In this document: positions 1-7,475 of the stretch, piece by piece
Layout of the letters: every line of letters starts with the position of its first letter
Position numbering within the stretch: position 1 is the stretch's first letter
Assembly: GCA_947502975.1 (NCBI GenBank)
Contig: CANNBV010000002.1
Location: 558,001 to 622,000 of the forward strand
Length of the DNA stretch: 64,000 nt
From: an uncultured Flavobacteriaceae bacterium
GTDB lineage: Bacteria > Bacteroidota > Bacteroidia > Flavobacteriales > Flavobacteriaceae
Direction: 5' to 3'
The notes under the pieces: model-generated
Databases searched by the model: none
The model's input: the letters and a program-made list of their open reading frames with translations, nothing else
What the model was told of the DNA's origin: nothing
Position numbers and translations under genes: made by a program

Positions 1-29
1 AATTTTGAGTTAGTTAGTTTTTAGTAGTT

Positions 30-57
30 AAAAAGCGGGAGTAGTTACCCGCTTTTT
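30..57. terminator. Bidirectional hairpin terminator after the lacI-type gene
   Basis: A perfect 10-bp stem (AAAAAGCGGG at 30-39, CCCGCTTTTT at 48-57) with an 8-nt loop lies just beyond the stop codon of the leftward regulator gene. Both strands end the stem in a T run, so it could also stop a gene entering from the left edge. Confidence 0.85.
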
Positions 58-61
58 TAGT

Positions 62-1087
62 TTACTTTCTTTTAGAAGAAGCTCTAACAATTAGTTCAGG
101 ATCAAGGATCATTTTATTTAAAGTAACAGGCTCATCTGGATTAGCAATGCGTTTTAAAAAAGTTTCAGCAGCTAATCGCCCTATTTCTTCACTGTGCTGT
201 TCAATAGATGAAATACCGGGTGTAACAATTTCAGAAAAGGGTTCGTTACTAAAACCTACAAGTGCAATGTCTTCAGGAACTTTTACATGTTGTGCCTTCA
301 TTTCTTCAAGAGCACCTAAAGCAGCGTAATCTCCAGAGACATAAATACCATCTGGTCTTATAGGAAGATCTAGTAGTTTTTTCATGATTTCCTTCCCATC
401 GACTTTTCTCAAATTACATTCATATATTAACTCATCTGAAAAGGGAAGATTATATTTCTCTAGAGCATCTATATACCCTCGAATTCTATTCTTGTAAATT
501 CTGGTATGACTAAACCCCCCAATATGGGCAATTCGTTTACAACCTTGATCTACTAAATGTTTAATTACAATGTGGCTACTCATGTAATCGTCAATACCAA
601 CATAGTCTACATTCAAATCATTTTCCCCGCGATCAAACAAAATAAGTGGTACACCTTTTTGCTTCACCTTATTATAGTAATCTAGTTTAACAGTTTCATT
701 AGCCATAGAAGCAATAATGCCATCTACCTGCGTAAAAAGAAGTGCTTCGATACTTTGACACTCTTTTTTATAAGATTCATTAGATTGTGTAATAATTACA
801 TTGTAACCTTTTTCATTTAAAACGTCTTCTATTTTTTCAATGATTGAAGAGAAAAAATTACTGTTAGCACGAGGAATAATAACACCTACTAAATTACTTT
901 TTCCTTTTCTAAGCGCAGTAGCAATATGATTAGGTTGGTAATTTAAATTCTCTGCTACTTGCATAACAGCTGTTTTGGTTTGTTGACTTATTCTTGGGTG
1001 ATTATTTAACGCTTTAGAAACAGCAGAAGGTGTAATACCCAAAACATTAGCAATATCTTTTATTGTAGATTTTTTTTTATTAGCCAA
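62..1087 (-). CDS. LacI/GalR-family transcriptional regulator of the L-galactose/L-fucose operon
   Basis: The 341-residue protein has the standard LacI layout. An N-terminal helix-turn-helix (about residues 8-55, with TIKDIANVLGITPSAVSKAL and a hinge ending in YQPN) is followed by a periplasmic-binding-protein-like effector domain (about 62-340). It is divergent from the sugar operon starting at 1297. The 209-bp gap holds two exact copies of a 20-bp operator, one overlapping its own promoter, so autoregulation and repression of the operon are both expected. The effector is not readable from the sequence; L-galactose, L-fucose or a downstream acid such as tagaturonate or KDG are candidates inferred from the neighbours. 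Length and domains are normal for the family. Confidence 0.93.
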   Translation of the reverse strand: MANKKKSTIKDIANVLGITPSAVSKALNNHPRISQQTKTAVMQVAENLNYQPNHIATALRKGKSNLVGVIIPRANSNFFSSIIEKIEDVLNEKGYNVIITQSNESYKKECQSIEALLFTQVDGIIASMANETVKLDYYNKVKQKGVPLILFDRGENDLNVDYVGIDDYMSSHIVIKHLVDQGCKRIAHIGGFSHTRIYKNRIRGYIDALEKYNLPFSDELIYECNLRKVDGKEIMKKLLDLPIRPDGIYVSGDYAALGALEEMKAQHVKVPEDIALVGFSNEPFSEIVTPGISSIEQHSEEIGRLAAETFLKRIANPDEPVTLNKMILDPELIVRASSKRK

Positions 1088-1100
1088 TTTTTATATACTT

Positions 1101-1120
1101 TTGTTCCAACGTTTGAACAA
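1101..1120. promoter_or_regulatory. LacI-type operator at the regulator's own promoter
   Basis: TTGTTCCAACGTTTGAACAA is a near-perfect palindrome around a central CG, with one mismatched pair (positions 7 and 14) out of ten. Central CG and this length are typical of LacI/GalR operators. The identical 20-mer occurs in inverted orientation at 1259-1278. It starts 13 bp upstream of the lacI start codon and overlaps the last three bases of the TATATTTG promoter element. Confidence 0.88.
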
Positions 1121-1145
1121 ATATAATGTTTTTTATTGAGTTCAA
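1118..1145 (-). promoter_or_regulatory. Bacteroidetes-type promoter of the lacI-type gene
   Basis: On the minus strand TATATTTG (1125 to 1118) matches the TAnnTTTG -7 element of Bacteroidetes. A TTG (1145 to 1143) lies 17 nt upstream as the -33 element. The operator begins inside the -7 box, so a bound repressor would block its own promoter. Confidence 0.7.
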
Positions 1146-1230
1146 CATTAAAACCAACTAAAAGAACCTTCTGTAAACACCTTTGTTAATTGACTTCACA
1201 ACTTGTTTGTGACTTTTTTTTAATAAGAAG

Positions 1231-1261
1231 TTGTGCTCTGGTTTTTAGTTTTTTTAATTTG
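1231..1261 (+). promoter_or_regulatory. Promoter of the L-galactose/L-fucose catabolic operon
   Basis: TTG at 1231-1233 and TTAATTTG at 1254-1261 are separated by 20 nt. The latter is one base off the TAnnTTTG consensus. The operator at 1259-1278 overlaps the final TTG exactly as at the lacI promoter. The start codon follows at 1297. Confidence 0.6.
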
Positions 1262-1278
1262 TTCAAACGTTGGAACAA
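1259..1278. promoter_or_regulatory. LacI-type operator at the operon promoter
   Basis: TTGTTCAAACGTTGGAACAA is the exact reverse complement of the operator at 1101-1120. Read in the direction of its own gene, each copy is therefore the same 20-mer starting at the -7 box. The centres are 158 bp apart, close to fifteen helical turns, which would allow looping between two repressor dimers. Confidence 0.88.
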
Positions 1279-1296
1279 ATCTAAATTTTATTTTAA

Positions 1297-2310
1297 ATGA
1301 AGTATATTGTTTGCGAAAAACCAGGTGAATTCTTATTAAAAGAAAAAGAAGCACCAATTAGAAAACCAGGAGAAGCTTTATTACAAATTAATAAAGTAGG
1401 TATTTGTGGGACAGATTTACATGCTTATGGTGGAAATCAAGCATTTTTTACATATCCAAGAATTTTGGGTCATGAGTTGGCATCAGAAGTTTTAGAGATT
1501 GATGACAATGCCCAAGGTATAGAAGCTGGGGATAAAGTTGTTATTATGCCATATGTTAGTTGTGGTACATGCATCGCTTGTAGAAATGGTAAAACCAATT
1601 GCTGTACAAATATCACAGTGCTTGGTGTTCATGGCGATGGTGGTATGCAAGAACAAATTACAGTGCCAACCAATATCTTATTAAAAGCTAACAATCTTTC
1701 AAATGATCAGATGGCGATTGTAGAACCTCTAGCTATTGGTGCGCACGCTGTAAGAAGAGCCGCAGTAAAAAAAGATGAATTTGTTGTAGTGGTTGGTTGC
1801 GGTCCTATAGGTATTGGCATCATGAAATTAGCTCAAATTGAAGGTGCAAAAGTTATTGCTATAGATATGAATGAGGAGCGCTTGGCTTACGCTAAGGATA
1901 AAATTGGAGTTGACTATGTCGTGAATGCTGGAAACAATCCTGTAGAAAAAATAAGTGAAATTACGAATGGTGAATTAGCAACAGCAGTTTTTGATGCTTC
2001 AGGAAATAAGTTTGCTTTGGAAGCCGGCCCAAGCTACATGGCTCATGGTGGTAGATTTGTGCTAGTTGGTCTATCAAAAGGTGAACTTACATATAACCAT
2101 CCGGCAGTACATTCTAAAGAAATGACATTAATGTGCAGTAGAAATGCAACTACGGAAGATTTTGAGCATGTTATTAGTGTGTTAGATCAATTCCCTACAG
2201 AATCATTCATAACACACAATGTACCATATACCGAAATGATAGCCAATTTTGATAGTTGGTTAAAACCCGAAACAGGGGTTATTAAGGCAACAGTAGATTT
2301 TAAACTATAA
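1297..2310 (+). CDS. Zn-dependent MDR dehydrogenase, probable L-galactonate 5-dehydrogenase
   Basis: This is a 337-residue medium-chain zinc alcohol dehydrogenase. Catalytic zinc ligands are seen in the CGTD motif (Cys37) and in GHE (His59, Glu60). Four structural-zinc Cys lie at 89, 92, 95 and 103. A Rossmann motif with GCGPIGIG lies near residue 168. Family members oxidise polyols and sugar acids. The operon also encodes tagaturonate reductase and altronate dehydratase, so the best-fitting reaction is L-galactonate plus NAD to D-tagaturonate, as known for L-galactonate dehydrogenases. That substrate is inferred from context only; L-fuconate or another polyol cannot be excluded. It is the first gene after the LacI operator. 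Confidence 0.8.
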   Translation: MKYIVCEKPGEFLLKEKEAPIRKPGEALLQINKVGICGTDLHAYGGNQAFFTYPRILGHELASEVLEIDDNAQGIEAGDKVVIMPYVSCGTCIACRNGKTNCCTNITVLGVHGDGGMQEQITVPTNILLKANNLSNDQMAIVEPLAIGAHAVRRAAVKKDEFVVVVGCGPIGIGIMKLAQIEGAKVIAIDMNEERLAYAKDKIGVDYVVNAGNNPVEKISEITNGELATAVFDASGNKFALEAGPSYMAHGGRFVLVGLSKGELTYNHPAVHSKEMTLMCSRNATTEDFEHVISVLDQFPTESFITHNVPYTEMIANFDSWLKPETGVIKATVDFKL

Positions 2311-2347
2311 TACTAATAACTATAACTAATTTTTAATTTAAAAAACA

Positions 2348-3394
2348 ATGGCAAAAGTAGTAACATTTGGAGAAATCATGTTAAGATTAGCTCCTCACGG
2401 ATTTTTAAGATTTTCACAATCAACATCCTTTGATGTGATTTATGGAGGAGGAGAAAGTAACGTGGCTGTATCACTTGCAAATTATGGAGTTCCTGTAGAC
2501 TTTGTAACACGTTTACCTAAAAATGATATAGGTGAATGTGCCTTAATGGAAATGCGTAAAAGAGGTGTAGGAACTGATAAGATTATATATGGAGGAGATC
2601 GTTTAGGGATTTATTTCTTAGAAACAGGTGCTGTAAACAGAGGTAGTAAAGTAGTGTATGATAGAGCGCATTCTGCAATGGCTGAAATTGAAGCAGGTAT
2701 GGTAGATTGGGATGCTGCTTTTGAAGGGGCTGACTGGTTTCACTGGACAGGTATCACACCAGCAATTTCTCAAGGTGCTGCAGATGCATGTTTAGAAGCT
2801 GTAAAAGTTGCGAGCGCAAAAGGGTTAACTATTTCAACAGATTTAAATTACCGTCAAAAACTTTGGAAATATTGTGATGAAGCACATAGAGAAACGGTTA
2901 TGACAGAATTAACATCGTATTGTGATATCATTTTAGGTAATGAAGAAGATGCAGAAAAGCACTTTGGTATTAAACCAGAAGGACTAGATATTACAACTCA
3001 AGGCGAGCATGTAAAAGGTGCAGCTTTCTTATCAGTATGTGATCAAATGTTGAAGAAATTTCCAAGAGCTAAAAAGGTAATCACTACATTAAGAGGATCT
3101 ATTTCTGCGTCTCATAACACATGGGCAGGTGTTTTATATGATGGTGAAACTTTATTTGAATCTCCTCAATATCAAATTACTGATATCGTAGATAGAGTAG
3201 GTGGAGGCGATAGCTTTATGGGAGGTTTAATTTATGGTTTGATTGAATATGAAGGAGACGACCAAAAAGCATTAAACTTTGCTGTAGCAGCGTCATGTTT
3301 AAAACACACAATAAAAGGTGATGCTAACTTGTCTACTATTGATGAGGTTAAGAAACTAATGAGTGGAGACGCTTCAGGTAGAGTAGCAAGATAA
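2348..3394 (+). CDS. kdgK: 2-keto-3-deoxygluconate (KDG) kinase, PfkB family
   Basis: The 348-residue protein is a PfkB/ribokinase-family sugar kinase. It has the N-terminal glycine-rich GGGESNVAVSLA motif (about residue 35) and the C-terminal catalytic motif DRVGGGDSFMGG (about 282-293), whose Asp is the expected base. It phosphorylates KDG to KDPG with ATP in the cytoplasm. The aldolase gene follows 79 bp downstream and altronate dehydratase after that, which fixes the substrate as KDG with good confidence. KDG is also made from alginate monomers, so this kinase may serve the alginate locus at the right end of the window. Confidence 0.9.
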   Translation: MAKVVTFGEIMLRLAPHGFLRFSQSTSFDVIYGGGESNVAVSLANYGVPVDFVTRLPKNDIGECALMEMRKRGVGTDKIIYGGDRLGIYFLETGAVNRGSKVVYDRAHSAMAEIEAGMVDWDAAFEGADWFHWTGITPAISQGAADACLEAVKVASAKGLTISTDLNYRQKLWKYCDEAHRETVMTELTSYCDIILGNEEDAEKHFGIKPEGLDITTQGEHVKGAAFLSVCDQMLKKFPRAKKVITTLRGSISASHNTWAGVLYDGETLFESPQYQITDIVDRVGGGDSFMGGLIYGLIEYEGDDQKALNFAVAASCLKHTIKGDANLSTIDEVKKLMSGDASGRVAR

Positions 3395-3473
3395 ACATCG
3401 TTTTTACGTTTAATCGTTGAGTTGTTTATGCAATTCAACGGTTAAACAAATAAACGTCTAAACATTTATAAAA

Positions 3474-4142
3474 ATGGCACAATTTTCAAGATTAGAAGTT
3501 GCAGCAGCAATGAAAGAAACAGGGATGATTCCTTTGTTTTTTAATCAAGATATAGAATTAAGTAAAAAAATACTAAAAGCATGCTACGATGGTGGCGCTC
3601 GATTAATGGAGTTTACTGCTCGAGGTGATTTTGCACACGAAGTTTTTGGTGAATTAACAAAATATGCAGTAGCAGAATTACCAGGTATGATAATGGGCGT
3701 TGGGTCAGTAACTGATGCTGGACAAGCTTCATTATTTATGTCTTTAGGAGCAAATTTCGTAGTAACACCAGTTTTAAGAGAAGATATTGCCATAGCTTGT
3801 AACCGTAAAAAAGTATTATGGTCTCCTGGTTGTGGTACATTAACTGAAATTACAAGAGCAGAGGAATTAGGATGCGAAATCGTAAAACTATTTCCTGGTG
3901 ATATTTACGGACCTCAGTTTGTAAAGGGTGTAAAAGGCCCTCAACCATGGACGTCGATTATGCCTACAGGAGGTGTTGCTCCAACAGAAGAAAACCTTAA
4001 AGGGTGGTTCGACGCAGGAGTAACTTGTGTTGGAATGGGTTCAAAATTAATTTCAAAAGAAATTATAGCAAATAAAGATTATGCAAAACTAGAGCAAGAT
4101 GTAAAAGCAGCGCTAGCTATTGTAAAATCAGTTAGAAAATAG
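3474..4142 (+). CDS. eda: KDPG/KHG aldolase
   Basis: At 222 residues this is a class I 2-keto-3-deoxy-6-phosphogluconate aldolase. The active-site Glu lies in LMEFTARGD (about residue 40-50), and the Schiff-base Lys in VKLFPGD (about 137-143). The phosphate-binding PTGGV loop follows. It cleaves KDPG into pyruvate and glyceraldehyde-3-phosphate. It sits between KDG kinase and altronate dehydratase, 10 bp before the latter. Length is normal for the family. Confidence 0.92.
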   Translation: MAQFSRLEVAAAMKETGMIPLFFNQDIELSKKILKACYDGGARLMEFTARGDFAHEVFGELTKYAVAELPGMIMGVGSVTDAGQASLFMSLGANFVVTPVLREDIAIACNRKKVLWSPGCGTLTEITRAEELGCEIVKLFPGDIYGPQFVKGVKGPQPWTSIMPTGGVAPTEENLKGWFDAGVTCVGMGSKLISKEIIANKDYAKLEQDVKAALAIVKSVRK

Positions 4143-4152
4143 ATTAAGAAAT

Positions 4153-5805
4153 ATGTCTGAGAGTTACGTACAAATAGACCCAAGAGACAATGTAATAGTA
4201 GCCATTACTCCTTTAAAACAAGGATTAGTGGCTTCTGTTGCTGGTAAACAGGTTACTTTAAAAGAGAATATTAAGCAGAAGCATAAATTCACACTACAGA
4301 ATTTCGCTGTAGGTGATGAAATTTATATGTATGGTGTTTTAATTGGTAAAGCAACACAACCTATTGAAGAAGGGTGTGCCATTACTACTGAAAACGTAAA
4401 GCATGCTTCGGCTGAGTTTCAAGATACAAAAGAAGCCTATACATGGACAGCTCCAGACATTTCTAATTTTGAAGGAAGAACATTTAATGGCTATCATAGA
4501 GAAGATGGAAAAGTAGGAACTGCTAATTATTGGTTAGTGATTCCATTAACATTCTGTGAAAACAGAAATGTTGATGTGCTTGAGGGCGCACTTTCTGAAA
4601 AATTGGGTTACGAAACGAAAAAGGATTTTGCTGTTGACACAGATGCGCTAATTCAACAATATAAATCGGGTGCATCAAATGAAGCTATATTGAATACACC
4701 TATTATCACAACAAAAGAGGAAATGTCTAAAAACAGAATATTCCCAAATGTTGATGGTATAAAATTTTTAAAGCATGACGGCGGTTGTGGAGGTATTCGT
4801 CAAGACTCTGAAGTCCTTTGTAAGCTATTGGCGGGCTATATAACCAATCCAAATGTGGCAGGTGCGACAGTATTTAGTTTAGGATGTCAAAATGCGCAAA
4901 TTAGCATGTTGCAAGATGCTATAGATGCTATTGCGCCTAATAATACAAAGCCAGTTCATTATTTAGAGCAGCAACAAAGTTCTAGTGAACGCGCTTTAAT
5001 TGAAGAAGCTGTAAAACACACTTTTTTAGGTTTAGTAGAAGCCAATACAATCGAACGAAAACCAGCGCCATTAAGTAAACTGGTGTTAGGTCTAGAATGC
5101 GGTGGTTCAGACGGATTTTCAGGAATATCTGCAAATCCCGCATTAGGATATGCTTCAGATTTATTGGTAGCTTTAGGAGGATCTCCTGTACTGTCAGAGT
5201 TTCCAGAGCTTAATGGAGTAGAGCAGGAACTTATCAATAGATGTGTCACCGATGAAGATTCAAAAAAGTTTTACGATTTAATGCGAGCCTATTCTGCAGC
5301 TGCAGTTGCTGTAGGATCTGGATTTGAAAATAATCCTTCCCCTGGAAATATTAAAGATGGCTTAATAACTGATGCTATGAAATCTGCTGGAGCAGCTAAA
5401 AAAGGAGGTACGTCTCCTGTGGTTGAAGTTTTAGATTATACAGAACAGGTGACTAAGCCAGGTTTAAACTTGTTGTGTACACCAGGAAATGATGTAGAGT
5501 CTACTACAGGTTTAGTTGGTTCTGGATGTAATGTTGTAGTATTTACAACAGGATTAGGAACACCAACAGGTAATCCAGTAGCCCCAGTATTAAAAATGTC
5601 TAGTAATACCAATTTATATGAACGTATGAATGATATTATAGATATTAATGCTGGTACTGTAATAAGCGGAGAAGATACTATTGCAACTATGGGAGAAAAA
5701 ATATTAGACCATATTATAAGAGTAGCAAGTGGCGAAATACCATCAAAAGCTGTACTTCATGGCAATAATGATTTTATTCCTTGGAAACGTGGCGTTTCAC
5801 TTTAA
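4153..5805 (+). CDS. uxaA: UxaA-family altronate dehydratase
   Basis: The 550-residue protein joins an N-terminal SAF domain (about residues 1-95, with AVGDEIYMYG) to the long UxaA/GarD domain, which has conserved HDGGCGG (about 209) and GLECGGSDGFSG (about 313) motifs. The family dehydrates sugar acids; D-altronate to KDG fits the adjacent kinase, aldolase and reductase. A split UxaA pair also sits in the Campylobacter fucose locus, so L-fuconate dehydration is an alternative or second activity. It starts 10 bp after the aldolase stop. Full length, with no sign of damage. Confidence 0.9.
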   Translation: MSESYVQIDPRDNVIVAITPLKQGLVASVAGKQVTLKENIKQKHKFTLQNFAVGDEIYMYGVLIGKATQPIEEGCAITTENVKHASAEFQDTKEAYTWTAPDISNFEGRTFNGYHREDGKVGTANYWLVIPLTFCENRNVDVLEGALSEKLGYETKKDFAVDTDALIQQYKSGASNEAILNTPIITTKEEMSKNRIFPNVDGIKFLKHDGGCGGIRQDSEVLCKLLAGYITNPNVAGATVFSLGCQNAQISMLQDAIDAIAPNNTKPVHYLEQQQSSSERALIEEAVKHTFLGLVEANTIERKPAPLSKLVLGLECGGSDGFSGISANPALGYASDLLVALGGSPVLSEFPELNGVEQELINRCVTDEDSKKFYDLMRAYSAAAVAVGSGFENNPSPGNIKDGLITDAMKSAGAAKKGGTSPVVEVLDYTEQVTKPGLNLLCTPGNDVESTTGLVGSGCNVVVFTTGLGTPTGNPVAPVLKMSSNTNLYERMNDIIDINAGTVISGEDTIATMGEKILDHIIRVASGEIPSKAVLHGNNDFIPWKRGVSL

Positions 5806-5807
5806 AG

Positions 5808-5996
5808 ATGAAACATATTTTCTATGGCATATGTGGCATTTTTGCTCTTGGTAAAGTTATACTGAGTTTTGTAAACCCTGAAAAGGAAACTACAATTTTT
5901 ACATTAAGTATAAATATTTGGGTTTACAGATTAGTTTGGATTCTAGTCGTTATTGGAATGGTACATTATTTTTATTCAGAAATAAAGAAAAAATAA
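5808..5996 (+). CDS. Small two-helix membrane protein in the operon
   Basis: This 62-residue protein is not recognised. It has two hydrophobic stretches (about residues 4-20 and 36-56, the second WVYRLVWILVVIGMVHYFY) and a basic C-terminus (EIKKK), so it should be an inner-membrane protein. The Met at 5808 is chosen because it lies 2 bp after the altronate dehydratase stop; a start at 5781 would overlap that gene. It ends 8 bp before the reductase gene, so it is co-transcribed. A helper role for transport or a membrane-bound dehydrogenase would be a guess. Confidence 0.6.
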   Translation: MKHIFYGICGIFALGKVILSFVNPEKETTIFTLSINIWVYRLVWILVVIGMVHYFYSEIKKK

Positions 5997-6004
5997 AAAA
6001 ATAA

Positions 6005-7435
6005 ATGCAAGAATTAAATAGAACAACAGCATCATCAGTCAATACGTATACAGAACGTATTATTCAATTTGGGGAGGGTAATTTTTTAAGAGCTTTTGCG
6101 AACTGGATGATTCATGAAATGAATAAAAAAGCTGGTTTTGATGGAGGTGTAGTGGCCATACAACCTATAAACCAAGGTTTGATTAAAATGCTAAATGATC
6201 AAGACGGGCTTTATACATTGTATTTAAATGGTATCAAAAACGGTAAGGCCATTAGTGAGCATGAAATTATTGATTGTATTCAAAGAGGTATTAATCCTTA
6301 TGAGCATTACAATGCATATTTAGCATTAGCTGATAATCCAGAGTTACGTTTTGTAATTTCAAATACTACCGAAGCAGGTATTGCTTATAATGAAAATGAC
6401 AGATTGAACGATTCACCTCCTAGTAGTTTTCCAGCAAAATTAACAGCTTTGCTTCATAAACGTTTTCAATATTTTGATGGTTCTTCTGATAAAGGATTGA
6501 TTGTGATTCCTTGTGAATTAATTGATAGGAATGGCGATAATCTCAAAAAAATAATTTTACAATATGCTGAAGATTGGAGTTTAGGTGATGATTTCGTAGA
6601 ATGGATTAATGACGATAATATCTTTTGTAATACGCTTGTAGATAGAATTGTTCCAGGATATCCAAGAGAAAAAATGGATGCCATAACTCAGGAACTAGGT
6701 TATAAAGATAATTTAGTAGTTGAAGGCGAGCAATTCCATTTGTGGGTAATTGAAGGTCCAGAAACCGTGAAAGAAGAAATTCCTGCTGAAGCCTGTGGGC
6801 TAAATATTGTCTTTACAGATAATATGGAACCTTACAGAACTCGTAAAGTGCGAATTCTTAATGGAGCTCATACTTCACTTGTGCCTGTTGGATATTTATA
6901 TGGTATAGATAAAGTAAGGGAGTCATTAGAAGATCCAGTGGTTGGTAACTTTTTGAAAGAGGCTATTTTTGAAGAAATATGTCCAACTTTAGATCTGCCA
7001 GATAATGAATTAAAACAATTCTCAAATGATGTTTTAGATCGTTTTAGAAATCCTTATTTAGAACATGCTTTGATAAGTATTTCTTTGAATTCAACTTCAA
7101 AATATAAAACAAGAGTATTACCTTCTGTATTAGAATATATTAAAAGAAAAAACACCCTTCCAAACAGGTTACTATTTTCTTTAGCAGCTTTAATCGCTTT
7201 TTACAAAGGTGAAAGAAATGGTGAGGTAATTTCTTTAAAAGATGACCAAGCAGCATTAGACTTTTTTAAGGTACAATGGGCGTCTGGAGACATCTCTGCC
7301 ATTGCTAAGGCAACACTTCAAAATAAAGATTTCTGGGGAGAAGATTTAACACAGTATGATGGTCTTACGGAATTAGTAACCAAACATTTGGAGAATATAG
7401 TCAATAATGGGATGAAAGCAACAATACCATCATAA
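6005..7435 (+). CDS. uxaB: Tagaturonate reductase (altronate oxidoreductase)
   Basis: The 476-residue protein belongs to the mannitol dehydrogenase/UxaB family of long-chain polyol dehydrogenases. The N-terminal nucleotide-binding segment reads IIQFGEGNFLRAF (about 19-31). A Lys-containing KVRILNGAHT motif (about 281-290) is the family's catalytic region. It reduces D-tagaturonate to D-altronate with NADH, just before the UxaA step. No uronate isomerase gene lies in the window, so tagaturonate probably comes from L-galactonate through the dehydrogenase at 1297. Confidence 0.88.
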   Translation: MQELNRTTASSVNTYTERIIQFGEGNFLRAFANWMIHEMNKKAGFDGGVVAIQPINQGLIKMLNDQDGLYTLYLNGIKNGKAISEHEIIDCIQRGINPYEHYNAYLALADNPELRFVISNTTEAGIAYNENDRLNDSPPSSFPAKLTALLHKRFQYFDGSSDKGLIVIPCELIDRNGDNLKKIILQYAEDWSLGDDFVEWINDDNIFCNTLVDRIVPGYPREKMDAITQELGYKDNLVVEGEQFHLWVIEGPETVKEEIPAEACGLNIVFTDNMEPYRTRKVRILNGAHTSLVPVGYLYGIDKVRESLEDPVVGNFLKEAIFEEICPTLDLPDNELKQFSNDVLDRFRNPYLEHALISISLNSTSKYKTRVLPSVLEYIKRKNTLPNRLLFSLAALIAFYKGERNGEVISLKDDQAALDFFKVQWASGDISAIAKATLQNKDFWGEDLTQYDGLTELVTKHLENIVNNGMKATIPS

Positions 7436-7475
7436 ATTTGATTATTTTGTATAGAAATATAATTATCTAAGTCTT

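Noticed and set aside
4959-5249. Open frame of 96 codons on the minus strand within uxaA
   Set aside because: It lies wholly inside a conserved UxaA coding region in another frame and shows no domain.
1297-7435. Operon read as a plain galacturonate (pectin) pathway
   Set aside because: UxaC is missing and an L-sugar dehydrogenase, lactonase, FucP and mutarotase are present, which fit L-galactose better. A uxaC elsewhere in the genome could revive this reading.
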